Shown: positions 6,333 to 13,095, counted from the first letter of the stretch. The stretch: 22,141 nucleotides of DNA from an uncultured Eubacteriales bacterium (GCA_905202605.1 CAJKSU010000022.1:1-22141); one strand, 5' to 3'. Notes: generated from the sequence alone by a model not told the origin. Made by a program: numbers and translations.

Positions 6333-7445
6333 TTAGCCCCAAACTTCCTCGGCGATTTCCTTCACCAGCCGGAGCTTGTTCCACTGATCTTCCTCCGTCA
6401 GCAGGTTTCCTTCCTCGGTGGAGGCAAAGCCACACTGGGGGCTGACCGCCAGTTGCTCTAGCGGCACATACTTCTCGGCCTCGTGGATCCGGGCAATGAC
6501 CTGATCCTTATTCTCCAGAGCCGCATCCTTGGAGGTGACCAGTCCCAAAACCACCTTCTGATTCTGGATGAACCGCAGGGGCTCAAAGCCGCCTGCCCGC
6601 TCGGAGTCATACTCCAGGAAGAAGCCGTCCACATGGCAGCCGCCGAACAGCGTTTCGGCTACGGGCTCATAGCCGCCGGAATGGGACCAGGTGGAGCGGA
6701 AGTTGCCACGGCAGATGTGCATGGTGATCACCATGTCGTCGGGTTTGGCCTCCAGGGCCAGGTTTATCATGTCCACATACTTGTGTGCCAGTGCGTCTAC
6801 GTCGATGCCGCGGGCAGTGTAAGCCTTGCGCTTCTCCTGAGAGCACAGCTCACCCCAGGAGGTGTCGTCCAGCTGGAGATACCGGCAGCCAGTATCGTAG
6901 AATGCGCGGATGGCCTTCTGGTAGCAGATCGCAATATCATGGAGCAGGTCGGTCTCGTTTTCATAGCGCGGGATGGGCGCATAGTCCTCGGTGCGCACGC
7001 AGCAGATCAGGTGCAGCATGGAGGGAGAGGGAATGCACTGCTTGGCGGTGACATTCTCGGAGATGGAGTTGAGGAACTTGAAGTGGCTCAGGAAAGGATG
7101 ATCCTCCGGGAAATCCACCTTGTCCACGATTTTCAGGGTCTGGCTCTTGGGCTGGAAGCCCTGAAATGCCACAGAGAAGTGCTCTGCTTTGACTTCTTCC
7201 ACGCCCTTCAGCGCAGCTAGAAAGTCCAGATGCCAGAAGGCGCGGCGGAATTCACCATCGGTGACAGCACGCAACCCAACGCGTTTTTCGTCTGCTACCA
7301 GTTCGCGGATGCTTTCATCCTCAACCTGATGGAGCCGGCTCTGATCAATGGTACCCTCGGAAAACTCCTTTCGGGCGATTACAATGGCGGGCTTCCGGAG
7401 AAAGCTGCCGACAATATCATAGGAATAGGGCGGTCTGGTGTTCAT
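6333..7445 (-). CDS. MetE C-terminal-like cobalamin-independent methionine synthase homologue (YxjG/YxjH type)
   Basis: A 370-residue stand-alone catalytic-barrel protein of the vitamin B12-independent methionine synthase superfamily; full-length MetE is about 750 residues with an extra N-terminal barrel. All four expected Zn/thiol ligands are present: H243 and C245 ('TMHICRGN'), E278 ('FFLEYDSERAG') and C338 ('SPQCGF'). 'LQLDDTSW' (190-197) occupies the usual acidic folate/substrate loop. Such short paralogues transfer methyl groups to thiols such as homocysteine; the methyl donor may not be the polyglutamyl folate used by MetE. ATG 7445 follows GAGG by 8 nt. It is divergent from a LysR gene, which is the probable regulator. 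No S-box-like leader is seen, only a short hairpin. Confidence 0.85.
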   Translation of the reverse strand: MNTRPPYSYDIVGSFLRKPAIVIARKEFSEGTIDQSRLHQVEDESIRELVADEKRVGLRAVTDGEFRRAFWHLDFLAALKGVEEVKAEHFSVAFQGFQPKSQTLKIVDKVDFPEDHPFLSHFKFLNSISENVTAKQCIPSPSMLHLICCVRTEDYAPIPRYENETDLLHDIAICYQKAIRAFYDTGCRYLQLDDTSWGELCSQEKRKAYTARGIDVDALAHKYVDMINLALEAKPDDMVITMHICRGNFRSTWSHSGGYEPVAETLFGGCHVDGFFLEYDSERAGGFEPLRFIQNQKVVLGLVTSKDAALENKDQVIARIHEAEKYVPLEQLAVSPQCGFASTEEGNLLTEEDQWNKLRLVKEIAEEVWG

Positions 7446-7464
7446 ATCGCATACCTCAATTCTA

Positions 7465-7481
7465 CCCGAACTGCGTTCGGG
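7465..7481 (-). other. Perfect 7-bp leader hairpin of the MetE-like gene
   Basis: CCCGAAC-GCA-GTTCGGG on the minus strand forms a GC-rich stem with a triloop between the promoter and the Shine-Dalgarno. It may stabilise the 5' end of the message. It is too small for a SAM or B12 riboswitch. Confidence 0.5.
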
Positions 7482-7497
7482 GTGTTTTCCTGGATAT

Positions 7498-7526
7498 ATT
7501 GTAATCCCTATCCCTGCAGTAGTAAA
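7498..7526 (-). promoter_or_regulatory. Promoter of the MetE-like gene
   Basis: TTTACT (7526-7521), 17 nt, TACAAT (7503-7498) on the minus strand; the transcript would begin near 7490, about 45 nt before the start codon. The putative LysR site lies just upstream of the -35, the normal activator position. Confidence 0.55.
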
Positions 7527-7552
7527 ATACCTGTTTTTGATCTCTGAATATA

Positions 7553-7567
7553 GATATAAGCTATATC
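7553..7567. promoter_or_regulatory. Putative LysR-type operator between divergent genes
   Basis: GATATA-AGC-TATATC is an interrupted palindrome fitting the T-N11-A LysR rule. It is located about 30 nt upstream of the MetE-like -35 and about 64 nt upstream of the LysR start codon. Its core TATAAGCTATA recurs at 21609-21619. Confidence 0.5.
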
Positions 7568-7630
7568 AAGCTGGATTATCTCCCGGATTTATGGTATATT
7601 GGGGCTAAAACACCGGAGAGGAGCCTTTTT

Positions 7631-8557
7631 ATGACGCTTGCACAGCTTAAATATGTGGTCACCACCGCCCAAGCCGGCACCATCAGCGAGGCGGCAAAGC
7701 AGCATTTTATCTCTCAGCCCAGTCTCACCGCTGCCATTCGGGAACTGGAGCACGAATTGGGGATTACGATTTTCGCTCGCTCCAATAAGGGCGTTACCCT
7801 GACCCCGGAGGGCGAGGTGTTCTTAGGCTATGCCCGACAGGTCATTGAGCAAATGGCGCTGATCGAGGAAACCTATCAGGGAAAGCAGGGCATCCGGCAT
7901 CAATTCTGTGTATCGGCCCAGCACTATTCCTTTGTGGTAGAGGCATTTGTGGAGCTGCTGCAGCAGTACGGCGGCGAGGAATACGATTTCCGTATCCGGG
8001 AAACGGAGACTTATCAGATCATCGAGGATGTGGCCCGGCTCCGCAGTGAGGTGGGCGTATTGTATCTCAATGAGTTCAACGAAACGGTCATCCGCAAGGA
8101 GCTGCGGGAAAATGAACTGCAATTCCATCATCTGTTTACCGCCAAGCCACACGTGTTTGTCAGTGCCCACAGCCCCTTGGCGCAAAAGCAATTCATTGCG
8201 TTGGAGGATCTGGAGCCCTATCCCCGACTGTCCTACGAGCAGGGCCAGCACAACTCTTTCTACTTCTCCGAGGAGATTTTATCCACCCGCAGCAGCCAAA
8301 AGGACATTCAGGTCTGTGACCGGGCTACGCTGTTTAACCTGCTCATCGGCCTGAAAGGCTACACCATTTGCAGCGGCGTGATTAACGAGACCTTAAATGG
8401 CAAGGATATTGTGGCAGTGCCGCTGGCGGTGGAGGACTACATGGAAATCGGCTACATCACCCACAAGAAAATCGTGCCCGGACATTTTGGGCAAAAGTAT
8501 ATTCAGCTGCTGCAAGACCATGTGCGGGATTGGACGGAAGCAGCCTCGGTCCTCTGA
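7631..8557 (+). CDS. LysR-family transcriptional regulator
   Basis: A 308-residue protein with the full LysR layout. The winged HTH is at residues 1-60 (QLKYVVTTAQAGTISEAAKQ, recognition helix 'SQPSLTAAIRELEHELG', wing 'FARSNKGVTLTPEG'), followed by a linker helix and a periplasmic-binding-protein-like effector domain (~90-300). ATG 7631 follows GAGGAG by 7 nt. It is transcribed divergently from the MetE-like gene, with a T-N11-A palindrome between them, so it most likely controls that gene and itself. A sulfur or methyl-compound co-inducer is inferred from that context only. The gene ends in its own terminator. Confidence 0.93.
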   Translation: MTLAQLKYVVTTAQAGTISEAAKQHFISQPSLTAAIRELEHELGITIFARSNKGVTLTPEGEVFLGYARQVIEQMALIEETYQGKQGIRHQFCVSAQHYSFVVEAFVELLQQYGGEEYDFRIRETETYQIIEDVARLRSEVGVLYLNEFNETVIRKELRENELQFHHLFTAKPHVFVSAHSPLAQKQFIALEDLEPYPRLSYEQGQHNSFYFSEEILSTRSSQKDIQVCDRATLFNLLIGLKGYTICSGVINETLNGKDIVAVPLAVEDYMEIGYITHKKIVPGHFGQKYIQLLQDHVRDWTEAASVL

Positions 8558-8564
8558 TATTGAA

Positions 8565-8602
8565 CGTCCCTCTGCCAACGAATGCGGCAGGGGGACGTTT
8601 TT
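8565..8602 (+). terminator. Rho-independent terminator of the LysR gene
   Basis: CGTCCCTCTGCC, 9-nt loop, GGCAGGGGGACG (12 bp, one G-U) followed by TTTTT, 7 nt after the stop codon. Confidence 0.92.
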
Positions 8603-8615
8603 GTGGTGCTGGCAA

Positions 8616-8810
8616 TTAGGATGTTGTGCAATCCGCTTTTGCTGCATCTGTAAGCATTGCAAACGCAGCGCGGAGTCCCTTTTGCCGGGTATCCGAGAAC
8701 TCATTTTCCAGTCCCAGCTCCCGCAGCAGCTCCAAGTTTGCATTTGCGGTCTCCTGCACCGGAAGATCACAGAGTAAATCCTGCAAGAGCAAAAGTACCC
8801 TCTTAATAAT
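8616..8810 (-). pseudogene. Probable C-terminal remnant of an unidentified gene
   Basis: On the minus strand a reading frame ending in TAA at 8618-8616 gives a coding-looking, helix-rich segment of about 60 residues ('LLLLQDLLCDLPVQETANAN', then a stretch including ELGLENEFSDTRQKGL and AMLTDAAKAD). It has no ATG or ribosome site and is closed by an in-frame stop near 8850, so it is not a complete gene. I do not recognise the family. It lies against the LysR terminator, consistent with deletion of the 5' part of a gene. The AT-richer stretch 8811-8941 holds nothing I can identify. Confidence 0.35.
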
Positions 8811-8941
8811 GAATTTGAAATATATACGCGCTGTTCCCGCGTTGTTATTTCTACATTATACTAGGCATTCCCAACCTCTGCAACCTCTAGTTTGGGGGCA
8901 TGGTCGGTGAGGTGAGCTGTTGGATTTGTGAATGAAAAGGA

Positions 8942-8970
8942 TTGCTGATTCCACTATTATGCGCTATAAT
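8942..8970 (+). promoter_or_regulatory. Promoter of the hydrolase-reductase operon
   Basis: TTGCTG (8942-8947), 17 nt, TATAAT (8965-8970). Transcription would start near 8977, leaving a leader of about 97 nt. Confidence 0.7.
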
Positions 8971-9019
8971 CGTTACAAGAGAGAAGCTGCCTCAGGGCGG
9001 CATTTCAAATGCATGGTAG

Positions 9020-9033
9020 TTAGCCTAGGCTAA
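9020..9033. promoter_or_regulatory. Perfect 14-bp palindrome in the operon leader
   Basis: TTAGCCTAGGCTAA is a perfect palindrome about 43 nt downstream of the predicted start and 41 nt before the ATG. With no loop it makes a poor RNA hairpin, so a dimeric-protein operator is more likely. Confidence 0.5.
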
Positions 9034-9074
9034 TCAGCATAAAATGACCCGATCCATTTGCATGAGGTGATAGT

Positions 9075-9842
9075 ATGAGAGTTTTGGAATATGGACAGGA
9101 GAATCAGCGGACGCTGCTGTTCCTTCCCTGTACAGCGGAGCCGGAATGGGTGTTTACCCCAACGGTGGAGCTGCTGGCGCGGAATTATCACGTCATGCAG
9201 GTCGTCTATGATGGTCACGGGGAAACTGGCGAGGATTTTATTTCCGTGGAACACACGGTGGATGAGGCAACGGAGTGGCTGCACGGCCACGGTATCACTT
9301 CGCTGGATGCGGCCTATGGCTGTTCCCTGGGCGGCGCGTGCCTGACCCGCTTGCTGGCGTTGGGTGAGATTCCCGTAGCACGGGCGATCATCGACGGCGG
9401 CATCACACCATATCAGTTCCCATATTTGGTACGAAAGCTGCGTCTGGCAGTGGATGTGGTGTCCTTCAAAATCGTGGCGAACAGCCGGAAGGTTCTGGAG
9501 GCGGCATTCCCGCCGGAGCGATATACCCAGCCGGGCCACGACCCTGTCAAGGAGTACGACGCCATGGAGCGCTATCTCAAAACCTACTCCAACCGAACGA
9601 TCCGCAATATTTTCTGGTCCGGCAACAATTATTCCCTGCCAGAAACGCCCGCTGACTGCGGTACAAAAATCACCTACTGGTATGGTGACGAGGAGAAAAA
9701 GGATCGCCGGGGCAACATCCGCTTTATGAAGCATTACTTCCCGCACATACGGATTCATGGAATTCCAAAGATGGCCCATGCGGAGCTGGTCATCATGTAC
9801 CCGGAGGAATTCGTCCGATATGCGGAGAAGTTTTTGAATTAG
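9075..9842 (+). CDS. Alpha/beta-hydrolase fold protein
   Basis: A 255-residue cytosolic alpha/beta hydrolase. The nucleophile elbow is GCSLGG (S84), the acid is probably D205 ('TYWYGDEE') and the base is H235 ('PKMAHAEL'). The strand-turn LLFLPCTAEPEW at residues 14-25 supplies the oxyanion region where many members have HG. A lid-like insertion lies between ~115 and 175. Family members are esterases, lipases, peptidases and related enzymes; the substrate is unknown. ATG 9075 is preceded by GAGGTGAT at good spacing. The next gene begins 41 nt downstream with no terminator between, so the two are probably one operon. Confidence 0.85.
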   Translation: MRVLEYGQENQRTLLFLPCTAEPEWVFTPTVELLARNYHVMQVVYDGHGETGEDFISVEHTVDEATEWLHGHGITSLDAAYGCSLGGACLTRLLALGEIPVARAIIDGGITPYQFPYLVRKLRLAVDVVSFKIVANSRKVLEAAFPPERYTQPGHDPVKEYDAMERYLKTYSNRTIRNIFWSGNNYSLPETPADCGTKITYWYGDEEKKDRRGNIRFMKHYFPHIRIHGIPKMAHAELVIMYPEEFVRYAEKFLN

Positions 9843-9883
9843 AAAAACGACGGTCAACGGATCGTGCAATGCTTTGGAGGAAC

Positions 9884-10765
9884 ATGAGAATTTTAATTTA
9901 TGGGGCGGGCGTGATCGGCTCGCTGTATGCGGCGCTGTTTTCAGCGTCAGGTGTGGATACCACGGTGTATGCCAGAGGACAGCGCTTAGCAGACCTGCGG
10001 CAGAATGGACTGCGCTATGAGAAGGGTGGAAGGATTCAAACCGCAGATGTTCGGGTATTGGATGTGCTGATGAAGGATGACATCTATGATTTCATCTTTT
10101 TGACCGTGCGGGAAAATCAGCTACACGAAGCTCTGGTACAGCTGTGGGAGAACCAAAGCCCGTATATTGTGACCATGGTCAACTCTCTTGAGGACTACAG
10201 CCAGTGGGAGGCCCTTTGTGGCACGGGGCGGATCATTCCGGCGTTTCCCGGTGCGGGCGGCGGATTTGAGGACGGAGTGCTCCATGGGGCGCTGACCCCA
10301 TGGCTCATTCAGCCCACGACTTTCGGCATTCTGACCCCGGAGCAGGAGCCGGAGGCAAAGCGGCTGAAGGCACTGTTCAAAGGTGCGAAGATCCCGTATC
10401 AGCAGGTAGCGGATATGCACGCATGGCAGCTTTGCCACCTTGCGATGGTGGTTCCCATTGCGGATGCCTATTACGAAGCGTCCGATCCAGCCAACGCCGG
10501 AGCGGAACGGACTGTTATGGCGCATACCGCAGAATCACTACAGGAGAATTTCAGGACGCTGAAACGAAACGGCGTTCCCCTGTCACCTGCCAAAATGCAG
10601 ATATTCCGGTTTCTTCCCCTTCCGGTGATGCAGCTGGTGCTGAAAATCACCTTCCAAAGCAGCTTTGGCGACGTGTTTATGTATCGCCATGCCATGAAAG
10701 CGCCGGACGAAATGCGGCAGCTGCATACGCAGTTCTATGCGTATCTTGCGAAAATGGAGCCTTGA
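9884..10765 (+). CDS. Ketopantoate reductase (ApbA/PanE)-like NAD(P)H oxidoreductase with altered active site
   Basis: A 293-residue protein opening with the Rossmann motif 'MRILIYGAGVIGSLYAALFS' (G7-x-G9-x-x-G12), then a 6-phosphogluconate-dehydrogenase-like helical C-terminal half. The start at 9884 follows GGAGG by only 3 nt but gives the family N-terminus; an ATG at 9869 would add five residues and has no ribosome site. Genuine ketopantoate reductases carry a W-R-K-L-x-x-N type motif whose Lys and Asn are catalytic. Here the matching segment is W181-Q-L-C-H185-L-A, so both are lost. It is therefore probably a paralogue acting on another 2-oxo acid or alcohol, not pantothenate synthesis. 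Co-transcription with the hydrolase suggests successive steps on one compound (inference). Confidence 0.85.
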   Translation: MRILIYGAGVIGSLYAALFSASGVDTTVYARGQRLADLRQNGLRYEKGGRIQTADVRVLDVLMKDDIYDFIFLTVRENQLHEALVQLWENQSPYIVTMVNSLEDYSQWEALCGTGRIIPAFPGAGGGFEDGVLHGALTPWLIQPTTFGILTPEQEPEAKRLKALFKGAKIPYQQVADMHAWQLCHLAMVVPIADAYYEASDPANAGAERTVMAHTAESLQENFRTLKRNGVPLSPAKMQIFRFLPLPVMQLVLKITFQSSFGDVFMYRHAMKAPDEMRQLHTQFYAYLAKMEP

Positions 10766-10783
10766 GATCATATAAACAAAAGA

Positions 10784-10829
10784 GAAGCTCGTATCGACCA
10801 TTTGACCGATATGGGCTTCTTTGCTTTCG
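10784..10829 (+). terminator. Bidirectional terminator after the reductase gene
   Basis: GAAGCTCGTATCG and CGATATGGGCTTC form a 13-bp stem with two wobble pairs and a 10-nt loop. It is followed by TTTGCTTTCGTTT on the plus strand and by TCTTTTGTTT on the minus strand, so it can also stop transcripts of the AraC remnant. Confidence 0.75.
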
Positions 10830-10849
10830 TTTGCGGCTTTCAAGCCGCT

Positions 10850-11050
10850 CTATTTTGACAGCCTGCGGAATTCCAGCGGGGAAAACCCATAGGTCTCCGC
10901 GAACACCTTTGCGAATTTCCCCTGATTCTCATAACCCACCGCATTAGTCACCTCAATGACCTTCATGGTGGTGGACTCCAGCAGCCGGGCGGCGCGCTCC
11001 ATGAACAAGGGCAAGGCCACGGCGAATATGCTTGCCTTGCAGGGAGCCAT
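10850..11050 (-). pseudogene. AraC-family regulator, C-terminal HTH remnant
   Basis: The last ~50 codons encode the second half of an AraC/XylS DNA-binding domain (R-A-A-R-L-L-E-S, then 'VTNAVGYENQGKFAKVFAET' and YGFSPLEFRRLSK), ending in TAG/TAA-type closure at 10850. Intact family members have about 100 residues of HTH domain plus an effector domain. Here homology stops abruptly at about 11000, and the 16 codons upstream (MAPCKASIFAVALPLF) bear no resemblance. There is no ribosome site. This is a 5'-deleted gene. Confidence 0.75.
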
Positions 11051-11141
11051 TTTTAATCTGAAAGCTCAGATCGCCTATAAGCTGCAGGACATCGCCTACC
11101 AGACGGAGGAACTGATTGACCTCCGCGCTCAAATACGCTAA
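11001..11141 (+). pseudogene. Coiled-coil-like gene fragment on the plus strand
   Basis: Forty-six codons give a strongly amphipathic helix (residues such as 'GAIFNLKAQIAYKLQDIAYQ', then T-E-E-L-I-D-L-R-A-Q-I-R), which looks coded rather than random. It ends at TAA 11141, with a strong terminator 53 nt downstream. The ATG at 11001 has no Shine-Dalgarno and coincides with the point where AraC homology on the other strand ends. I read it as the 3' end of an unidentified gene fused to the AraC remnant at a deletion junction. A tiny intact gene is less likely. Confidence 0.35.
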
Positions 11142-11700
11142 ACTGGTCTTGCTTTTTTGCTGTTTTTTGCACGACTACAGAATAAAGCAAAAGACGAGAT
11201 TTGGAAACCCCTTGGGCCTCCAAATCTCGTTCTTTTTTCAGGCGCTTTTTGCAACGCGCCCATGTTCCGTCTTCGTTGGTATAGAAATAAAATTCCGTCA
11301 GCTCGTCGGATTCAAAAATCTTCAACATCTCGTCCATTCCCTCTGCCAGTCTGCGATGCTCCAGCTTCGCTCTGGGCAGCCAGCAAACCTCGCCCTCCCC
11401 GGAGGACTGGATGGTGCCGGAGAAATGACTGGTCTTGAAAAACAGCACCACATAGCGGACATCTTCTTCCGCATACCACTGCTTGATGCCGCAGAGGATC
11501 GGATGCGCAATGTCCAGCCCGGTTTCCTCCTTGACCTCCCGGATCACCGACCCTACAAAAGATTCCCCATGCTCTACGTGCCCGCCGGGGAAGGTAATGC
11601 CGGGCCATTCCGGATTCCTGCGATCCTCCACCAAAACGTTGCCACAGTCGTCATAGACCATGCACATATTGGTTAAAATCGTCTTTTCTTCCCGTCCCAT
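11053..11700 (-). CDS. NUDIX hydrolase (MutT/8-oxo-dGTP diphosphatase-like) with abnormal C-terminal read-through
   Basis: The 215-codon frame has a perfect NUDIX box: G40-x5-E46-x7-R54-E55-V-K-E58-E59-T-G61-L ('GGHVEHGESFVGSVIREVKE'). The family hydrolyses nucleoside diphosphates linked to another moiety, commonly oxidised dNTPs, in the cytosol with Mg2+ on the EE pair. The catalytic domain ends near residue 150 (TNEDGTWARC), the usual length. The remaining 65 residues are Lys/Arg/Ser-rich, match nothing, and are encoded through a 17-bp terminator (residues ~157-169) into gene debris. A one-base loss in the AAAAA run at codons 151-152 would give an immediate TGA just before the hairpin. The normal stop therefore seems to have been lost by a frameshift, or by a sequencing error. 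ATG 11700 follows GGAGG by 5 nt. It is the last gene of the four-gene operon. Confidence 0.85.
   Translation of the reverse strand: MGREEKTILTNMCMVYDDCGNVLVEDRRNPEWPGITFPGGHVEHGESFVGSVIREVKEETGLDIAHPILCGIKQWYAEEDVRYVVLFFKTSHFSGTIQSSGEGEVCWLPRAKLEHRRLAEGMDEMLKIFESDELTEFYFYTNEDGTWARCKKRLKKERDLEAQGVSKSRLLLYSVVVQKTAKKQDQFSVFERGGQSVPPSGRRCPAAYRRSELSD
11194..11239 (+). terminator. Strong bidirectional terminator embedded in the NUDIX frame
   Basis: ACGAGATTTGGA/TCCAAATCTCGT is a perfect 12-bp stem, extended by CCC/GGG and two G-U pairs to a triloop (11194-11230). TCTTTTTTC follows on the plus strand and CTTTTGCTTTA on the minus strand. It serves the plus fragment ending at 11141 and the NUDIX operon. 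Confidence 0.9.
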
Positions 11701-11716
11701 TTTGTCCTCCGTTTGT

Positions 11717-12043
11717 CTATTCCCAGCGGATCAGATTCCGCTGGAATTTTTCTGTATAAGCGGCTTTCAGCTCCTCAGCGGTGATGCCATAGCACAGCAG
11801 AATGTCGTTATAGTACATAAGCACATCCGCCAGTTCCTCCACAAGCGCTTTCCGGTGCTCCGGGTTCTGCGTTGCCGCTTCCCATCCGTTTTTCTTGATT
11901 ACATCAATGACCTCGCCGATCTCCCCGACCATCCACAGGAGCTTGTTCTGCCCCACTTGAGGAGAAACGCTCTCCCAGATGTCCTTATATTTCTCCTGCA
12001 AAGCCGTCTGCATCGCAAGCATTTCGTTGACGGTAAAATCCAT
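11717..12043 (-). CDS. MazG-like nucleotide pyrophosphohydrolase
   Basis: A 108-residue all-alpha NTP-PPase domain with the family metal signature E-x-x-E ('GEIGEVIDVIKK') and E-x-x-D ('EELADVLMYYND'), plus the usual Leu/Trp-rich first helix. Members hydrolyse non-canonical or surplus (d)NTPs to the monophosphate and pyrophosphate. ATG 12043 follows AAAGGA by 9 nt; a TTG at 12061 would add six residues but overlaps the upstream stop. It sits 14 nt downstream of the GNAT gene and 16 nt upstream of the NUDIX gene. The same message therefore carries two unrelated nucleotide-pool sanitising folds. Confidence 0.85.
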   Translation of the reverse strand: MDFTVNEMLAMQTALQEKYKDIWESVSPQVGQNKLLWMVGEIGEVIDVIKKNGWEAATQNPEHRKALVEELADVLMYYNDILLCYGITAEELKAAYTEKFQRNLIRWE

Positions 12044-12057
12044 GATTGCCGTTCCTT

Positions 12058-12483
12058 TCAAAATTCCTTTAAAAACCGAAGCTGCTGTTTTTCCGATGTA
12101 TAGCCAATATGGCGATAAAAGGCGTGGGCTTCTGTACTGCCGGCACCGGAATTCAGCCGAACCCCCGCCGCCCCCATTTCCTTCGCCCAGCGCTCCGCAA
12201 CCGCCATCAGCGCTCTTCCGATTCCCTTGCCGCGGCAGGATGCTCGAACCGCAAGTCCCAGAATATTGACCAGCGGAGAAAGATAGATGGATTCATACAC
12301 CTGCGGCTCCACAAAGCCGGCGATTTCACCGTCCAGCTCCGCGACAAATACCGCCGCATGGGCGGGATCCAATGCGGTAAGGTTCCTTGCAATGCGTTCC
12401 GGCGCACACCGGTAGCCCAGCCCCTCGGCAGTGATCTCCGCAATGGCACCACTGTCGGCAGTGCAGGCATTACGGATCGTCAT
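12058..12483 (-). CDS. GNAT-family N-acetyltransferase
   Basis: A 141-residue GNAT protein. The acetyl-CoA pyrophosphate loop is R84-G-K-G-I-G89 ('VRASCRGKGIGRALM'), preceded by the beta-4 strand LVNILGLAV. The C-terminal motif B is 'STEAHAFYRHIGYTSEKQ', with the conserved Tyr of H-A-F-Y. The acceptor is unknown; the motif-B form resembles RimI-like or small-molecule acetyltransferases. ATG 12483 follows GAGG by 9 nt and overlaps the end of the SWIM gene by 14 nt, so translation is probably coupled. Upstream in-frame codons encode low-complexity Thr/Arg and merely read the SWIM gene's acidic tail in another frame. Confidence 0.9.
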   Translation of the reverse strand: MTIRNACTADSGAIAEITAEGLGYRCAPERIARNLTALDPAHAAVFVAELDGEIAGFVEPQVYESIYLSPLVNILGLAVRASCRGKGIGRALMAVAERWAKEMGAAGVRLNSGAGSTEAHAFYRHIGYTSEKQQLRFLKEF

Positions 12484-13000
12484 CGTCCCAGTCCTCGTCG
12501 TTCCAGTCGTCATATGCGTCATATGCGTCCTCCTCGTCCTCCTCATCGGCTTCCAGATACTCCTCTATAAAACGCCGATACTGCCACTCCGGCCCGTCAA
12601 ACAGCAGCTGCAAAAGTGCCTGCTGCATTTCCGCCTTTTTCATCTTTGTGACGTATGTTACGACCTGATGCTCAAGCTCCCGCTGGTACTCCTCCGCTTC
12701 CGCACAGCTGTTCTCCAAATCAAGGATATACCGTTCGGCTTTCTTGAGGTACGCGGTGAAATAGAGCGCCACCATGTGCTTGCATACCACACGCCTTCCT
12801 GCTGCATGGGGACAGGTGCAGCTGGACTGTCTGGGATGTCCAATATTCACCGTAACATCGTAGCAGTTGTCATCGCTGCCCTGAACCTTGCCGATCAGGA
12901 AATCGTCCTCCTTCTGCTCCAGCAGCGTGGCACGGTGCTGCTGGTAATATTCAAAGCCCCGATACGCAGATTCCATGCTTGCCAGTGAAACAACGCCCAT
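12470..13000 (-). CDS. SWIM zinc-finger protein with acidic tail
   Basis: A 176-residue protein. The SWIM finger is C61-x-C63-x9-C73-x-H75 ('SCTCPHAAGRRVVCKHMVAL'), a zinc fold that binds DNA or protein in SWI2/SNF2-associated, MuDR-type and bacterial proteins. A helical region (80-145) follows, then a tail that is almost only Asp/Glu with Tyr/Trp (~150-176). In many Firmicutes such short SWIM proteins stand alone. The start at 13000 gives 9 nt from GGAGG; the ATG at 13009 directly abuts GGAGG and is a worse fit. It is first in a four-gene operon and has its own promoter. The tail could mimic nucleic acid or bind basic partners (inference). Confidence 0.85.
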   Translation of the reverse strand: MGVVSLASMESAYRGFEYYQQHRATLLEQKEDDFLIGKVQGSDDNCYDVTVNIGHPRQSSCTCPHAAGRRVVCKHMVALYFTAYLKKAERYILDLENSCAEAEEYQRELEHQVVTYVTKMKKAEMQQALLQLLFDGPEWQYRRFIEEYLEADEEDEEDAYDAYDDWNDEDWDDDDP

Positions 13001-13061
13001 ATCACTCATCCTCCGTATAGGAATTGCAGCCCGCCGCTGCTAACATCTTTCCAGTTTTACC

Positions 13062-13091
13062 ATCATACCACAGCGCCAAAATTGCTGTCAA
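13062..13091 (-). promoter_or_regulatory. Promoter of the SWIM-GNAT-MazG-NUDIX operon
   Basis: TTGACA (13091-13086), 18 nt, TATGAT (13067-13062) on the minus strand; the transcript begins near 13055. The -35 sits directly after the terminator of the upstream SLH gene. Confidence 0.7.
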
Positions 13092-13095
13092 TCCG

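Noticed and set aside
7446..7500. SAM (S-box) riboswitch expected upstream of some YxjG-type genes
   Set aside because: The leader is only about 45 nt with one 7-bp hairpin, too short for an S-box.
10300..10947. 215-codon plus-strand frame overlapping the reductase gene
   Set aside because: Out-of-frame shadow of the PanE-like gene with frame-shifted composition.
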